Source: Bin87 sp965203855
Lineage (GTDB): Bacteria; Chloroflexota; Dehalococcoidia; Lucifugimonadales; UBA3495
Direction: 5' to 3'
Length of the DNA stretch: 64,000 nucleotides
Assembly: GCA_965203855.1 (NCBI GenBank)
Contig: CBDBDN010000007.1
Span: forward strand, 62,001-126,000
Both the position numbers and the translations under genes were made by a program. Below, piece by piece: positions 1-8,621 of the stretch (position 1 is its first letter; the number at the start of each line of letters is the position of its first letter). The notes beneath the pieces were generated by a model. It worked only from the letters and a program-made list of their open reading frames with translations, did no database searches and was not told the origin of the DNA.

Positions 1-573
1 GACATTCAGATCGAGGCGTTCCCCAATGCGCCCATCAGCGAAGCGAAAGAATACTCTTTCACCGGGGGCGTGGAGTACTTTTATGGCGACTCCGGCGAAA
101 GGGAAACCTACGCAATCGCAATCCCGGTCGCCGTAGGCGCCGCATCCGAGGAAGTCATTGACCGCTTTCGCCGGGACGCCATTGCCACCAGCACGCCGGC
201 GCCAACGCCTACAACGGCGCCGGCCGCCGCGGCCCCGGCAGATCCCACGCCGGGCGGTTCCCCGCCAGTGCCAGCGCCGGGCCAATCCCCGGACGCCGCC
301 GGCACTGGGGCGGAAACGAACTTGACGCCGTCACCAGCCTCGGCCCCCTTCTGGCAAGACTGGCGGGTTCTAGTCGCTGCCGCCGTGGCCCTGGTTGTCA
401 TCACTGCCGGAATAGTGGTTGTCCTGCTATTTGGCTTGGCAATGCTGTTCCGCCGCCGGACAGCGCCGGTAGTCAGGGGCGCAGTGCGCGGCGGGAGCAG
501 CCGCCGGCTGCCTGCCGACCGCCGCCGGCGGCGCAGTCTGCGCTCCGGCGCAACCGTCGACGCGGAATCTTGA
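1..573 (+). CDS. C-terminal part of a membrane-anchored protein
   Basis: The reading frame is open from the first base, so the gene starts before the window. The visible 190 residues comprise a short folded segment, a linker rich in Pro, Ala and Thr (about residues 60-110), one strong hydrophobic segment (about 120-147) and a short Arg-rich tail. This is the layout of an extracytoplasmic protein held by a single C-terminal helix with a positive cytoplasmic stop-transfer tail. I do not recognise a family. It lies just upstream of another secreted protein with the same Pro/Thr style and a C-terminal anchor, so the two may be surface proteins of one operon. Confidence 0.7.
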   Translation, partial: DIQIEAFPNAPISEAKEYSFTGGVEYFYGDSGERETYAIAIPVAVGAASEEVIDRFRRDAIATSTPAPTPTTAPAAAAPADPTPGGSPPVPAPGQSPDAAGTGAETNLTPSPASAPFWQDWRVLVAAAVALVVITAGIVVVLLFGLAMLFRRRTAPVVRGAVRGGSSRRLPADRRRRRSLRSGATVDAES

Positions 574-638
574 GCCGGCAAACCGTCGCAACCCCAATCC
601 CCCAATCTCAAACCCCAACTCCCATAAGGATGGACAAT

Positions 639-1725
639 ATGCTTGACCACACCCCTACGCGCCGGCCGGCGCTTGCTATTGGAACTTCAATCCTGGCCGC
701 AATCTTGCTGGCCGCCGTCGCGCTGCTGCTCACCTCCAACCCCGCCTGGGCGCAAGACGGGACGCCGACTCCCCACGCCCACGCCGCCGGTAGTGGTTGA
801 CCCCACGCCGACGCCCATATCCCCGCCGCCCACCAACACGCCTTTGCCGACTAACACTCCCGTACCGACCAACACGCCCCTGCCCACTAATACCCCGTTG
901 CCCACCAACACCCCGGAACCGACCTGGACGCCCGTACCGACTTGGACGCCAGGCCCGACCAGCACTCCGCCGCCTACGGCTACCCCGGTGCCGACCAACA
1001 CGCCGGTGCCGGTGCAACAGCAAATCGTACCCGGCGGAACGGTGTTCATCAACTGCGGGCGCGGCGAACCCTGCATTGACCTGCACAGCAGCCATACCGA
1101 AATCTCCGTGGACGACACGGCGCAGTTGCAATTTTCCCTCTCCAACGCCCTCAGCAAGCCGCTGATGATTGCCCGCCTGACGCTGGAACTGCCCTCCGGC
1201 TGGTCAATGGACGGCGAGGGCTTTGCCAACAAGTGCAGCGGCATCTGCACCGCTAACTACGAAATCGCTACCGGCGACCAGCAGTACATTGAAGTTGCCG
1301 CTTATCCCAACCATACCGGGCTTTTCCGACTGGAAGGACGCGTCGAGTTCGTGTACGACGGCGAAGCGGAATCCAATCTGGTAACTCAGGATGTACGCAT
1401 CAAGGTCAATCCCGGCGCCGGCGGCAACGCCAACCGCGTAGATCCCCTGCCGACCTCGCCGCCGCCGCCGCCCCCGACGCCCATACCGGCGCAGCAAGCC
1501 CCGGCGGCAGCGCCCGCTACCCCGCAAGTCATCGTGATTACGCAACCCCCGCCGGCGAACAACCCGCCGCCGCCGGCACAGCCCGATGTCGGCGTCAGCG
1601 CGGGCTGTTTCGCCCCGCCGCCGGAGCGCGCCGGCATCGTTGAACCCAGCCTGCTGTTCCTGATGGGATTGCTGCTGCCGGTAGGACTGTGGGCCAGGCT
1701 CCGCAACCGCCCCCGCCGCAAGTAA
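639..1725 (+). pseudogene. Secreted Pro/Thr-repeat protein, split by a frameshift
   Basis: An AAGGA site at 626-630 lies 8 nt before the ATG at 639. That frame encodes a convincing signal peptide (hydrophobic core then NPAWAQD) and then runs to a TGA at 798-800. The rest of the protein is in the next frame: a tandem PTNTPLP-type linker (about 800-1020), a folded domain of about 130 residues resembling a beta-sandwich (about 1030-1440), a second Pro-rich linker, and a C-terminal hydrophobic segment with an Arg-rich tail. The frame change falls around 765-797 in the C-rich start of the linker. A one-base indel there restores a single protein of about 360 residues. It could be a true mutation, phase variation or a sequencing error. 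Confidence 0.7.
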
Positions 1726-2062
1726 CCCCACCGGCGCCCGCCGGGATGCCCGCCCAACCACCCGCCCCGGCGCTCAACCCCGCCGGGGCGCTGTGCTATC
1801 ATACGCCCGCACCAACGCATACCAGCCCCCCCGCCGCTTTTTCGTAACTTACCAAGTTCGTCATACCCAGCCCCCCAACCGTCATTCCGGCGAAAGCCGG
1901 AATCTATGCACACCCATGGACTCCGGTTTTCGCCGTAGAGAATGCATCCATACCCCAACCACCTCAAAAGAAACGCCGCCGCGCCGGACACTATTCTACC
2001 GCACACTATTCTAGTAGATGCCGGCCGGCATCCGAGCCGCAATACCCCACCGGAGGTTGAAA
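1726..2062. other. Intergenic gap with one palindromic repeat
   Basis: No supported gene. The gap contains one intact dispersed palindrome (1884-1903) and a degenerate second arm near 1921-1935. The end holds the GGAGG site (2052-2056) of the downstream esterase. Confidence 0.7.
1884..1903. repeat. Dispersed palindrome, GAAA loop
   Basis: A perfect 8-bp inverted repeat ATTCCGGC/GCCGGAAT surrounds a GAAA loop and is preceded by CGTC. It belongs to the family seen at 8.6-8.8, 10.57, 11.15, 44.77 and 60.4 kb. Confidence 0.85.
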
Positions 2063-2947
2063 ATGGACCCCAACATAGCCGATTTCTGGCGCGATACCCG
2101 CGCCATCCTCGACCAAACCCCGATTGACGCCGCCCTCTCCGAATGCCCGGAGCGCAGCGGACGCGAGTATCAAACCTGGAGCGTTGTCCTGCACAGCTAT
2201 GGCAGCCAGCGGCTGCGCGGTTTCTACACTCTGCCCCGCGATTTGCCGCCATCAAGACGCTTTCCGGCGCTGCTGGCCGTTCCCGGATACGGCGGCTCCA
2301 AAGAGATACCCTATCACGTCGTCATGCACGGATTCGCCGTACTTACCCTGTTCCCCCGCGCTCAGGGCGAAAGCATCGCCGAGGGCGACTTGCCCGCCGG
2401 CGCCGTCAAACTAACCTACAACATCACCGACCGGAACGCCTACTATTACCGCGCCTGCTATATGGACTGCGTGCGCGGCGTGGATTTCCTGGCTCAGCGC
2501 CCCGAAGTGGACGCCGCCCGCATCGGTATGTGGAGCCGCAGCCAGGGCGGCGGCCTAACCCTCTCCACCGCGGCCCTGGACCACCGACTGGCCGCCGCCG
2601 TAGCCGAGGAACCGTTCCTCTGCAACTACCCGATTGCCATCGACATTGACACCCGCCCCTACCACGAACTGCGGAACTACGCCCTGGACTACCCGGAACA
2701 GCGGCCGGCGATGCTGGACACCCTGCACTACTTTGACACCCTCACGCTGGCCGATGCCATCCGCTGCCCCACTCTCGTCAACATCGGCATGGCCGATACC
2801 ACTTGCCCCTATGACACCATTATGCCGGTGTTCAACCGCATTCCGTCGCCAAAAGCCCTGCTGGTCTATCCCGACCTGGCCCACAGCCCCTGCACCGATT
2901 TCAACATCCACGCCATGAACTGGCTGAAACGCTACCTGGGAACTTAA
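2063..2947 (+). CDS. Acetyl-xylan-esterase-like alpha/beta hydrolase
   Basis: A 294-residue cytosolic alpha/beta hydrolase resembling the acetyl xylan esterase / cephalosporin-C deacetylase (AXE1) family, which removes acetyl groups from sugars or related esters. The nucleophile elbow reads RSQGG with Ser160. An Asp in GMADTTCP (about 256) and a His in LAHSPC (about 280) complete a plausible triad, and VPGYGG (about 73-78) fits the oxyanion-loop region. The start is set by GGAGG at 2052-2056, 6 nt before the ATG; longer in-frame starts lack such a site. There is no signal peptide. The substrate is unknown, and a general peptidase-like S9 hydrolase is the main alternative. Confidence 0.85.
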   Translation: MDPNIADFWRDTRAILDQTPIDAALSECPERSGREYQTWSVVLHSYGSQRLRGFYTLPRDLPPSRRFPALLAVPGYGGSKEIPYHVVMHGFAVLTLFPRAQGESIAEGDLPAGAVKLTYNITDRNAYYYRACYMDCVRGVDFLAQRPEVDAARIGMWSRSQGGGLTLSTAALDHRLAAAVAEEPFLCNYPIAIDIDTRPYHELRNYALDYPEQRPAMLDTLHYFDTLTLADAIRCPTLVNIGMADTTCPYDTIMPVFNRIPSPKALLVYPDLAHSPCTDFNIHAMNWLKRYLGT

Positions 2948-3046
2948 CGCGCTTGACACCGCGCCCATCGCAGCGCCGCCGCCAATCTAGTCGGTTGCAT
3001 CTAACGCCGCCTGGCAAAGTTCCGCCGCCGGCCGCATCAGTTGAGG

Positions 3047-3052
3047 TATAAT
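3047..3052 (+). promoter_or_regulatory. -10 element TATAAT
   Basis: A perfect TATAAT lies 24 nt before the ATG at 3077, with no good -35. It argues against the longer TTG start at 3041, which would precede the transcription start. Confidence 0.45.
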
Positions 3053-3076
3053 CAAATCGTCAATCCAATACACAGG

Positions 3077-3496
3077 ATGCGGGATCTGGTTGACCAGCCG
3101 GAAGGATGGCAGGCCCGCCATTTTGCGGTAGCCCCCTTTGGCGGCTTGCTGTCAACTTGGCTATGGGTCACCTACGGCCCGGCTTGGGCGCAGTTTGACA
3201 ATTTCGGCGTCCTCTTTTACGGATCCGTCGCCGTCTTGCTGGAAGGAGGCTATCAAATGTTCTACGCAATCTCCAAACGCCGGCGTGACATCAACGCCGC
3301 CGAGGACCGCGGCCGCGAAGCCGGCCGCCAGGAAGGAATCCAGGAAGGAATCCAGGAAGGCAATCTGGCCGGCCGCCGCGCCGGACGGGCCGACGCCCTG
3401 GACGCCCTATCCGCCCGGCTTAAGGACGACCCGGACGCCAACCCTATAGACGTCATTGCCGAATTGCGCGACAAAACGGAAAACGGCCCGCAGTAA
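3077..3496 (+). CDS. Small membrane protein with coiled-coil tail
   Basis: A 139-residue protein of no family known to me. Residues about 15-60 hold two hydrophobic segments separated by a short loop. They are followed by a basic stretch (SKRRRD), a charged helix with tandem GRQEGIQEG-type repeats, and a C-terminal segment ending in ELRDKTENGPQ. The repeat pattern suggests a helical or coiled-coil tail in the cytoplasm. The start is uncertain: TTG at 3041 is in frame, but the -10 box at 3047 favours ATG 3077. Two partial copies follow in tandem (3506-3834 and 3839-3899), and a relative with the same layout lies at 49048-49605. Confidence 0.65.
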   Translation: MRDLVDQPEGWQARHFAVAPFGGLLSTWLWVTYGPAWAQFDNFGVLFYGSVAVLLEGGYQMFYAISKRRRDINAAEDRGREAGRQEGIQEGIQEGNLAGRRAGRADALDALSARLKDDPDANPIDVIAELRDKTENGPQ

Positions 3497-3505
3497 ATAC
3501 CGTTT

Positions 3506-3834
3506 CAGCGTCCTTACTTTACAGCACCATCGCCGTCTTGCTGGAAGGAGGCTATCAAATGTTCTACGCAATCTCCAAACGCCGGCGTGACATCAACGCC
3601 GCCGAGGACCGCGGCCGCCAAGAAGGAATCCAGGAAGGCCACGCAGAAGGCCGCCAGGAAGGAATCCAACAAGGCCGTCAAGAATGAGTCCAGGAAGGCA
3701 ATCTGGCCGGCCGACGCGCCGGATGGGCCGATGTGCTGGATGCCCTATCGGCCCGGCTTAAGGACGACCCGGACGCCAACCCTATGGAAGTCATTGCCGA
3801 ACTGCGCGACAAAACGGAAAACGGCCCGCAGTAA
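3506..3834 (+). pseudogene. Broken tandem copy of the coiled-coil gene
   Basis: From about 3521 the sequence repeats the C-terminal two thirds of the gene at 3077, including the segment with GGAAGGAGG followed by ATG (3559), through to the identical ENGPQ stop at 3834. The repeat helix has one extra unit. An in-frame TGA at 3685-3687 replaces a GGA glycine codon of the repeat, so only 42 residues can be made from ATG 3559. The N-terminal membrane part is missing. This is a decayed duplicate, although the strong internal ribosome site means a short soluble fragment could be produced. Confidence 0.8.
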
Positions 3835-3838
3835 GCCG

Positions 3839-3899
3839 CAAGTTGACAACTTCGGCATCCTCTTTTATGGCGCCATCGCCGTCTTGCTGGAAGGAGTTC
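3839..3899 (+). repeat. Third, short copy of the coiled-coil gene segment
   Basis: About 60 nt match the membrane-segment region around 3191-3250 of the intact gene with a few changes. The copy ends in CTGGAAGGAG, which sits 6 nt before the ATG of the next gene and therefore acts as its ribosome binding site. Confidence 0.8.
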
Positions 3900-3903
3900 T
3901 ACT

Positions 3904-5364
3904 ATGCCCGCACGAACCGGCGCCGAATACTTGGCCGGCCTGCGCGCCCAGCCCCGGGAAATCTGGCTGGACGGACGACGCATTGCTGACGTAACCACTT
4001 TCCCCGGCTTGGCCAACGGCGCCCAATCGGTGGCCGCGCTCTACGATATGCAGCACGACGCCAGCCTGGCGGCGGAGATGACCTACCCTTCGCCTACCTC
4101 CGGCGCCCCGGTCGGACTGTCGTTCGTCGTTCCCAAAACCCCCGCCGACCTGGCCCGCCGCCGCGCGATGATGTCCCACTGGGCCCACGCCAGCTACGGC
4201 ATGATGGGGCGCACGCCCGACTTTCTCAATGTAACCGTAATGGCCATGGCCGCCGCCAGCGGTTTCTTTGACGATGCCCGCTATCCCGAATTCCAACGCA
4301 ATATCGTCAACTACTACCAGTTCGCGCGGGAAAACGACATCTGTATGACCCATACGCTGGTCAACCTGCAACGCAGCCGCGCCCCCGCCGCTGTCTCAAT
4401 GGATTACACCACCGACGTAGCCTTGCGGGTAGTCAAGGAAACCGACGCCGGCCTGATAGTGCGCGGCCCGCGCGTCCTCGCTACCCTCGGCCCGCTGTCC
4501 GACGAAATTATGGTCTATCCCACCCGTTCCCATCTCCTGGCGCGGGATGAGGACGCCCACAAGTACGCTTTCGCCTTCGCCGTCCCGTGCGGCATTGACG
4601 GCCTCAAATTCATCTGCCGGGAAAGCTTTGACCTCGGCAAATCCCACTTTGACCATCCCCTCGGTTCCCGCTTTGAGGAAATGGACGCCATCGTTTTCTT
4701 TGACGATGTGCTGGTGCCTTGGGAACGCGTCTTTATGTACGGCGACCGGCACAAATGCAACAATATGTCGGCGGCCACCGGCCAGTATGTGCATACCGGC
4801 CACCAGGTTGTCACCAAAAATGTCGCCAAATGCGAGTTCATCGCCGGCATCGCCAGCCTGATGATAGAGACGCTGGGCAGCGGCGACAACCTCCAAATCC
4901 AGGCCCTGTTGGCCGAGCTCTTGGAAAATCTGGAAATCACCAAAGCCCTGCTCACCCAATCCGAAGTCAACGCCGCCATTGACGAATGGGGCGTTATGCT
5001 CCCCGACCGCATCCCCCTCAATGTCGCCCGCAACCTGTTCATCAAAATGTATCCCCGAATGGCCGAAATCATCCAGCTGCTCGGCTCCAGCAGCCTGATG
5101 GCTCTCCCCTCCGAGGCCGACTTCAACAGCCCGCTGGCCGAAGTGCTGGACGCCTATCTGGACACCGACACCGCGTCAGCCCGGGAAAGAGTGCGGCTGT
5201 TCCGCCTGGCCTGGGATGCCGCGTGCAGCGCATTCGCCGGCCGCCAGGTACTCTACGAGCGCTACTTCCAGGGCGACTGGATGCGGAACGCCGCCCTCCT
5301 GCTCGGCATCTACGACCGGGAACCCCTGATGCGCCAAGTGCGGGAGTTTCTGGAACGGGAATGA
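3904..5364 (+). CDS. HpaB-family flavin-dependent hydroxylase
   Basis: A 486-residue protein of the 4-hydroxyphenylacetate 3-hydroxylase (HpaB) / 4-hydroxybutyryl-CoA dehydratase superfamily. These are large flavoproteins; HpaB hydroxylates phenols using FADH2 from a partner reductase. Full-length colinearity is visible: an N-terminal helical domain (RTGAEYLAGL), the HWAHASYGMMGRTPDF region, the beta-domain with a TDVALRVVKETDAGLIVRG stretch, and the C-terminal helical domain with the HTGHQ motif near residue 300. The lack of a 4-hydroxybutyryl-CoA-dehydratase-like Cys cluster favours a monooxygenase. No flavin reductase is adjacent. The start is supported by GGAAGGAG, which derives from a duplicated upstream fragment. 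The substrate is unknown. Confidence 0.88.
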   Translation: MPARTGAEYLAGLRAQPREIWLDGRRIADVTTFPGLANGAQSVAALYDMQHDASLAAEMTYPSPTSGAPVGLSFVVPKTPADLARRRAMMSHWAHASYGMMGRTPDFLNVTVMAMAAASGFFDDARYPEFQRNIVNYYQFARENDICMTHTLVNLQRSRAPAAVSMDYTTDVALRVVKETDAGLIVRGPRVLATLGPLSDEIMVYPTRSHLLARDEDAHKYAFAFAVPCGIDGLKFICRESFDLGKSHFDHPLGSRFEEMDAIVFFDDVLVPWERVFMYGDRHKCNNMSAATGQYVHTGHQVVTKNVAKCEFIAGIASLMIETLGSGDNLQIQALLAELLENLEITKALLTQSEVNAAIDEWGVMLPDRIPLNVARNLFIKMYPRMAEIIQLLGSSSLMALPSEADFNSPLAEVLDAYLDTDTASARERVRLFRLAWDAACSAFAGRQVLYERYFQGDWMRNAALLLGIYDREPLMRQVREFLERE

Positions 5365-5391
5365 ACGCCAAAAGGCATATTGCCAAACGCA

Positions 5392-5419
5392 GCAGGGGCG
5401 AACCGCCATCCGCCCCTGC
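5392..5419. terminator. Hairpin between convergent genes
   Basis: A perfect 9-bp inverted repeat GCAGGGGCG/CGCCCCTGC with a 10-nt loop lies between the convergent hydroxylase and pstS stops. There is only a weak T-rich tail (CTTATATT) on the plus side, so it is a probable bidirectional terminator. Confidence 0.6.
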
Positions 5420-5460
5420 CTTATATTCGGCCCAGCCCGGCTAGGCCCGGTATCCCGCGT

Positions 5461-6537
5461 TTAGCGCATCAGCCCGTCCGCGACCGGCCCTTTATAGGCG
5501 TCATCCCCGCCAAACACCGTTCCCGTCGTCCCCGCCTCAAACTTGGCCAGCGCCAGGTCATAAACCTGCGCCGGGAACGGAATGTAGCCCACCGACGCCG
5601 CCAGCCGCTGCCCCTCCGCGCTCAGGTAGTACCGCACAAACTCGGCGATGTGTTCCTCCTGCGCCGCATCCGCGCGCACATAGATGAACAAAGGCCGGCT
5701 CAGCGGCGCGTAGCTCCCGTTGTTGATGGCCTCGTCAGTCGGCGCAATGCACCCGCCGCCGCCGTCAACCGGCGCTGCCTTGAGCTTGTCCCGGTTCTCC
5801 ACATAGTAGGAGTACCCAAAGTACCCCAGGCTGTAGCGGTCGCCCGCAATGCCTTGCACCAGCACATTGTCATCCTCGGAGGCCACAAAGTCGCCCCGCG
5901 ATACGCCGCCGTCGCCGTTGATGGCTTCGGTGAAATAGTCAAAAGTGCCGGAATCCACGCCGGGCGCGTACAGCGCAATTTGCTCCGCCGGCCAGTCCGC
6001 GTTGACCTGGTTCCAGTTCATCAACACGCCTTCCGCTTCGGGCGACCAGATCATATTGAGCTGCTCCACGGTGAGGCATTCCACAAAGTCGTTCTCTTGG
6101 TTGACCAGCACGGAAAGCCCGTCAATGGCCACCGGGATTTCAATGTACTCAACGCCGGCGGCGGCGCACTGGTCAACCTCTTTCTGCTTGATCGGCCGGG
6201 ATGCATCGGAGATGGCCGTTTCGTTGGCGCAGAACTTCTTGAAGCCGCCGCCCGTGCCGGAAATGCCCACCACCGCGCGCACCTCGCCGTCGGTAAGACG
6301 CCCGAATTCCTCGGCCACCGCTTCCGTAATCGGAAACACGGTTGACGACCCGTCAATGGCAATGTCGCCGGAAAGATTGGCATACTTGCCGGAACCGGCG
6401 CTGCCGCCGGCCGCCGGCGTTTCGCTTTCGGAGCCGCAAGCCGCCAGCAGCAGCCCCAGCGTCAACAGAACCGCAGCCGCCAGAGCGCGGCGCACCGCCA
6501 CCGACTTGATAACAAGGGGGTTGGGGAAACTCATCAT
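5461..6537 (-). CDS. pstS: Phosphate ABC transporter substrate-binding lipoprotein
   Basis: A 358-residue PstS-type periplasmic phosphate receptor that delivers phosphate to a PstCAB transporter. The N-terminus has a signal peptide ending in a lipobox (LLAAC, Cys34), followed by a Gly/Ser linker. Phosphate-contacting segments typical of the family are present: DGSSTVFPITEA, GISGTGGGFKKF and SDASRPIK in lobe one, and PGVDSGTFDYFTEA in lobe two. GAGGAGGA directly precedes the ATGATG. No pstCAB genes follow in the window, so it is a detached receptor or the rest lies elsewhere. A direct-repeat array at 6621-6662 may be its Pho box. Confidence 0.92.
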   Translation of the reverse strand: MMSFPNPLVIKSVAVRRALAAAVLLTLGLLLAACGSESETPAAGGSAGSGKYANLSGDIAIDGSSTVFPITEAVAEEFGRLTDGEVRAVVGISGTGGGFKKFCANETAISDASRPIKQKEVDQCAAAGVEYIEIPVAIDGLSVLVNQENDFVECLTVEQLNMIWSPEAEGVLMNWNQVNADWPAEQIALYAPGVDSGTFDYFTEAINGDGGVSRGDFVASEDDNVLVQGIAGDRYSLGYFGYSYYVENRDKLKAAPVDGGGGCIAPTDEAINNGSYAPLSRPLFIYVRADAAQEEHIAEFVRYYLSAEGQRLAASVGYIPFPAQVYDLALAKFEAGTTGTVFGGDDAYKGPVADGLMR

Positions 6538-6620
6538 TCCTCCTCAAATTCAGTCTGGATTGAACATCACGCCGGCCACCGTTCCGGCCGGCTATCACCA
6601 GTGTTGCATCGGCAGCCTCC

Positions 6621-6662
6621 AGTGGGATACGGTGAATCTCCCGTGAGATGCGGTGAATCTCC
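6621..6662 (-). promoter_or_regulatory. Pho-box-like direct repeats upstream of pstS
   Basis: Read on the minus strand, hexamers TTCACC, CTCACG, TTCACC and CCCACT recur with spacings of 10, 11 and 10 nt, about 85-125 nt before the pstS start. PhoB/PhoP-type regulators bind direct repeats with helical-turn spacing, and TTCACC is close to the actinobacterial PHO-box core. Plus-strand view: two copies of a 20-bp unit (6622-6641 and 6643-6662) with two mismatches. Confidence 0.5.
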
Positions 6663-6696
6663 GATTGACGCCCCAATTAGCGCGCAATCACCGGCA

Positions 6697-6724
6697 AAAT
6701 AAAAGCGAAGTCATTTGACTTCGC
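6697..6724 (-). terminator. Intrinsic terminator (second)
   Basis: Minus strand: a perfect GCGAAGTCA/TGACTTCGC hairpin followed by TTTTATTTT. It lies downstream of aminopeptidase P and upstream of the pstS control region. Confidence 0.7.
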
Positions 6725-6839
6725 CGTAACGAAAGAGAATGCAGCGACAGCAGCGCCGCCCCATTTGCGGAGAGAACTTTGGCATTCACCCCGCCGCGCC
6801 GGCCCCGGACGGGAGTTTTGCGCCGCCCCGCCAAAGCAT

Positions 6840-6867
6840 AAAAAAGGCGGGGAACTAATCCCCCGCC
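6840..6867 (-). terminator. Intrinsic terminator after aminopeptidase P
   Basis: Minus strand: a GGCGGGG/CCCCGCC stem with an 8-nt loop followed by six T residues, about 230 nt beyond the aminopeptidase stop. Confidence 0.75.
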
Positions 6868-7099
6868 CCGGCTAGTGCGCTGCGGTACGGATGCGAAAAC
6901 TGCAAGCGGCGCAATTTTCACCGGTACGATCGCCGCCGCAATGGGCCGCGGCGGCCGCACCTCCGCCCGAACCCCCGCTGGAACCCCCGTCGGAACCCCC
7001 GTCGGAACCCCCGTATTAAAGTGCGGCGCAATTACCCCTTCCCGTATCGGAACGGCGGCAAACGCGGCGCTGTAGCTTGGCTCTGACCGAAACATAGTC

Positions 7100-8428
7100 C
7101 TACCGTGAATCAGCGACAATCGCTTCCAGTTCGTCCGGATCCTTCGGAATCCCTTCCGACAGCGCCCGGCAGCCGTCATCGGTAACCAGCACATCATCCT
7201 CAATGCGGATGCCAATGCCCCGATAGGCCTCCGGCGTCTTTTTCGCCAGCGCGCCAAAGTACAGCCCCGGCTCCACCGTAAGCACCATCCCCGGACGCAG
7301 CCGCGTCTGCCCTTTATCGTCCCGGTAAGGGCCGGCATCGTGGACATCCAGCCCCAGCCAGTGCGAAGTGCCATGCATATAGTAGTCGCGGTAGCCCCCG
7401 CTGTTCACAATGTCATCGGCGCTCCCCGTCATAATCCCCAGGTCAATCAGCCCCTGCACCAGCGTTTTGGTAGCAATCCGGTGCACATCGTCAAAGCCGG
7501 CCCCCGGCTTGACCGCGGCGATGGCATTGCGCTGCGCCTCCAGTACCACCTCATAAACGGCGCGCTGCGGGCCGGTGAACTTCCCCGACACCGGCCAGGT
7601 GCGCGTAACATCCGCCGTGTAGTAGCCATACTCGGCGCCGGCATCTATCAGCAGCAGGTCGTCATCGCCCAGCCGATCCCGGTTGCGGATGTAGTGCAGC
7701 ACGCAGGCGTTGGCCCCGCCCGCTACAATCGACGGGTAGCCGTTGCGCGGCGAACCCAGCTGCCGGAAAGGCCGTTCCAGCGCCGCCTGTACTTCGTATT
7801 CGTACACGCCGGGCGCGGCGGTTCGCATCGCTGCGTCAAAGCCCTTGGCCGTGATGTCAATGGCCCGCTGCAATAATCCGATTTCAGCGTCCGTTTTGGC
7901 TTGGCGCATCAAGTCAATCTGCGGAGTCGGATCCTCAATGCGGCGCACCGGTTTAGCCCCGCGCTGCGCCAGATTGCGCCGCTGCTTGACCATCCCGGAG
8001 ATAATGCCGTCCACCCGCTCGTCGCTGCCCAGCGCGTAATAAACCGTTTCGGCATCGGCCAGCAGTTTGGGCAGCTGCGTATCCAGCCGGTCTATCGGAT
8101 ACGCCGCGTTGGCCCCCAGCGGCCCAACCGCTCCGTTGACGCCCGCCCGATAGCCAACCCAGATCTCAAATAGCGGGTCATAAGGCCGCACCAACAGCGT
8201 GTACGGCGTGCGAGAACCGGGTCGCAGCACCGCTACCGCATCCGGTTCGTCAAACCCGGTCAGATACCAGAATTCCGACGACTGCCGATACTCGTGGTCA
8301 ACATCGTTGTTGCGCGGCGCATCATGCCCGGCGGCCAACACAATAGCGCCGCCGGATAGCGAATCCATCAACCGGCGCCGGCGCCGGGCGAATTCCTGCG
8401 GCTGTACTGCCGGATATAGCGCGTTCAT
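7100..8428 (-). CDS. pepP: Xaa-Pro aminopeptidase (aminopeptidase P)
   Basis: A 442-residue cytosolic metallopeptidase that removes an N-terminal residue preceding proline. The N-terminal creatinase-like domain covers residues 1-170 and the pita-bread catalytic domain the rest. All five dinuclear-metal ligands are visible: Asp262 and Asp273 (LIDAGAEYGYYTADVTR), His356 (HGTSHWLGLDVHD), Glu386 (TVEPGLY) and Glu410 (IRIEDDVL). The length fits the bacterial PepP subgroup. No clear Shine-Dalgarno precedes the ATG. A good promoter at 8469-8497 gives a leader of about 35 nt, and two terminators lie downstream, so it appears to be a single-gene unit. Confidence 0.93.
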   Translation of the reverse strand: MNALYPAVQPQEFARRRRRLMDSLSGGAIVLAAGHDAPRNNDVDHEYRQSSEFWYLTGFDEPDAVAVLRPGSRTPYTLLVRPYDPLFEIWVGYRAGVNGAVGPLGANAAYPIDRLDTQLPKLLADAETVYYALGSDERVDGIISGMVKQRRNLAQRGAKPVRRIEDPTPQIDLMRQAKTDAEIGLLQRAIDITAKGFDAAMRTAAPGVYEYEVQAALERPFRQLGSPRNGYPSIVAGGANACVLHYIRNRDRLGDDDLLLIDAGAEYGYYTADVTRTWPVSGKFTGPQRAVYEVVLEAQRNAIAAVKPGAGFDDVHRIATKTLVQGLIDLGIMTGSADDIVNSGGYRDYYMHGTSHWLGLDVHDAGPYRDDKGQTRLRPGMVLTVEPGLYFGALAKKTPEAYRGIGIRIEDDVLVTDDGCRALSEGIPKDPDELEAIVADSR

Positions 8429-8468
8429 TCCAGTACCATCGGCCGGACACTATCTCAAATCGCCGCCG

Positions 8469-8497
8469 ATTATAACAGCCCAGCCGTCCGTTAGCAA
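8469..8497 (-). promoter_or_regulatory. pepP promoter
   Basis: Minus strand TTGCTA, 17-nt spacer, TATAAT, followed immediately by CGGCGGC. The expected transcription start is near 8462, about 35 nt before the pepP ATG. Confidence 0.7.
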
Positions 8498-8621
8498 TAC
8501 CCAATTCCCCCATCCGACGGCGCAAATCGCCGCCAAATTACGATTTACAAACAATTTACACTCCACCCAATGCGGAATTACCCAACCCCACATTGCCCAA
8601 TCCTACCGCCAACCCCATTGC

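Larger units (their letters stand above)
6538..7099. other. Intergenic region with repeats and two terminators
   Basis: No supported gene. It holds the Pho-box-like array (6621-6662), two minus-strand terminator hairpins (6697-6724 and 6840-6867) and a short tandem CGGAACCCCCGT repeat (about 6975-7015). Confidence 0.65.

Noticed and set aside
3685..3687. A second selenocysteine codon
   Set aside because: The parent copy has a Gly codon (GGA) here in a low-complexity repeat, and no Sec family or Cys homologue is involved; a nonsense mutation explains it.
6688..7374. A 228-codon minus-strand ORF overlapping pepP
   Set aside because: Its first part is a frame shadow of pepP and the rest runs through two terminator hairpins and short repeats.
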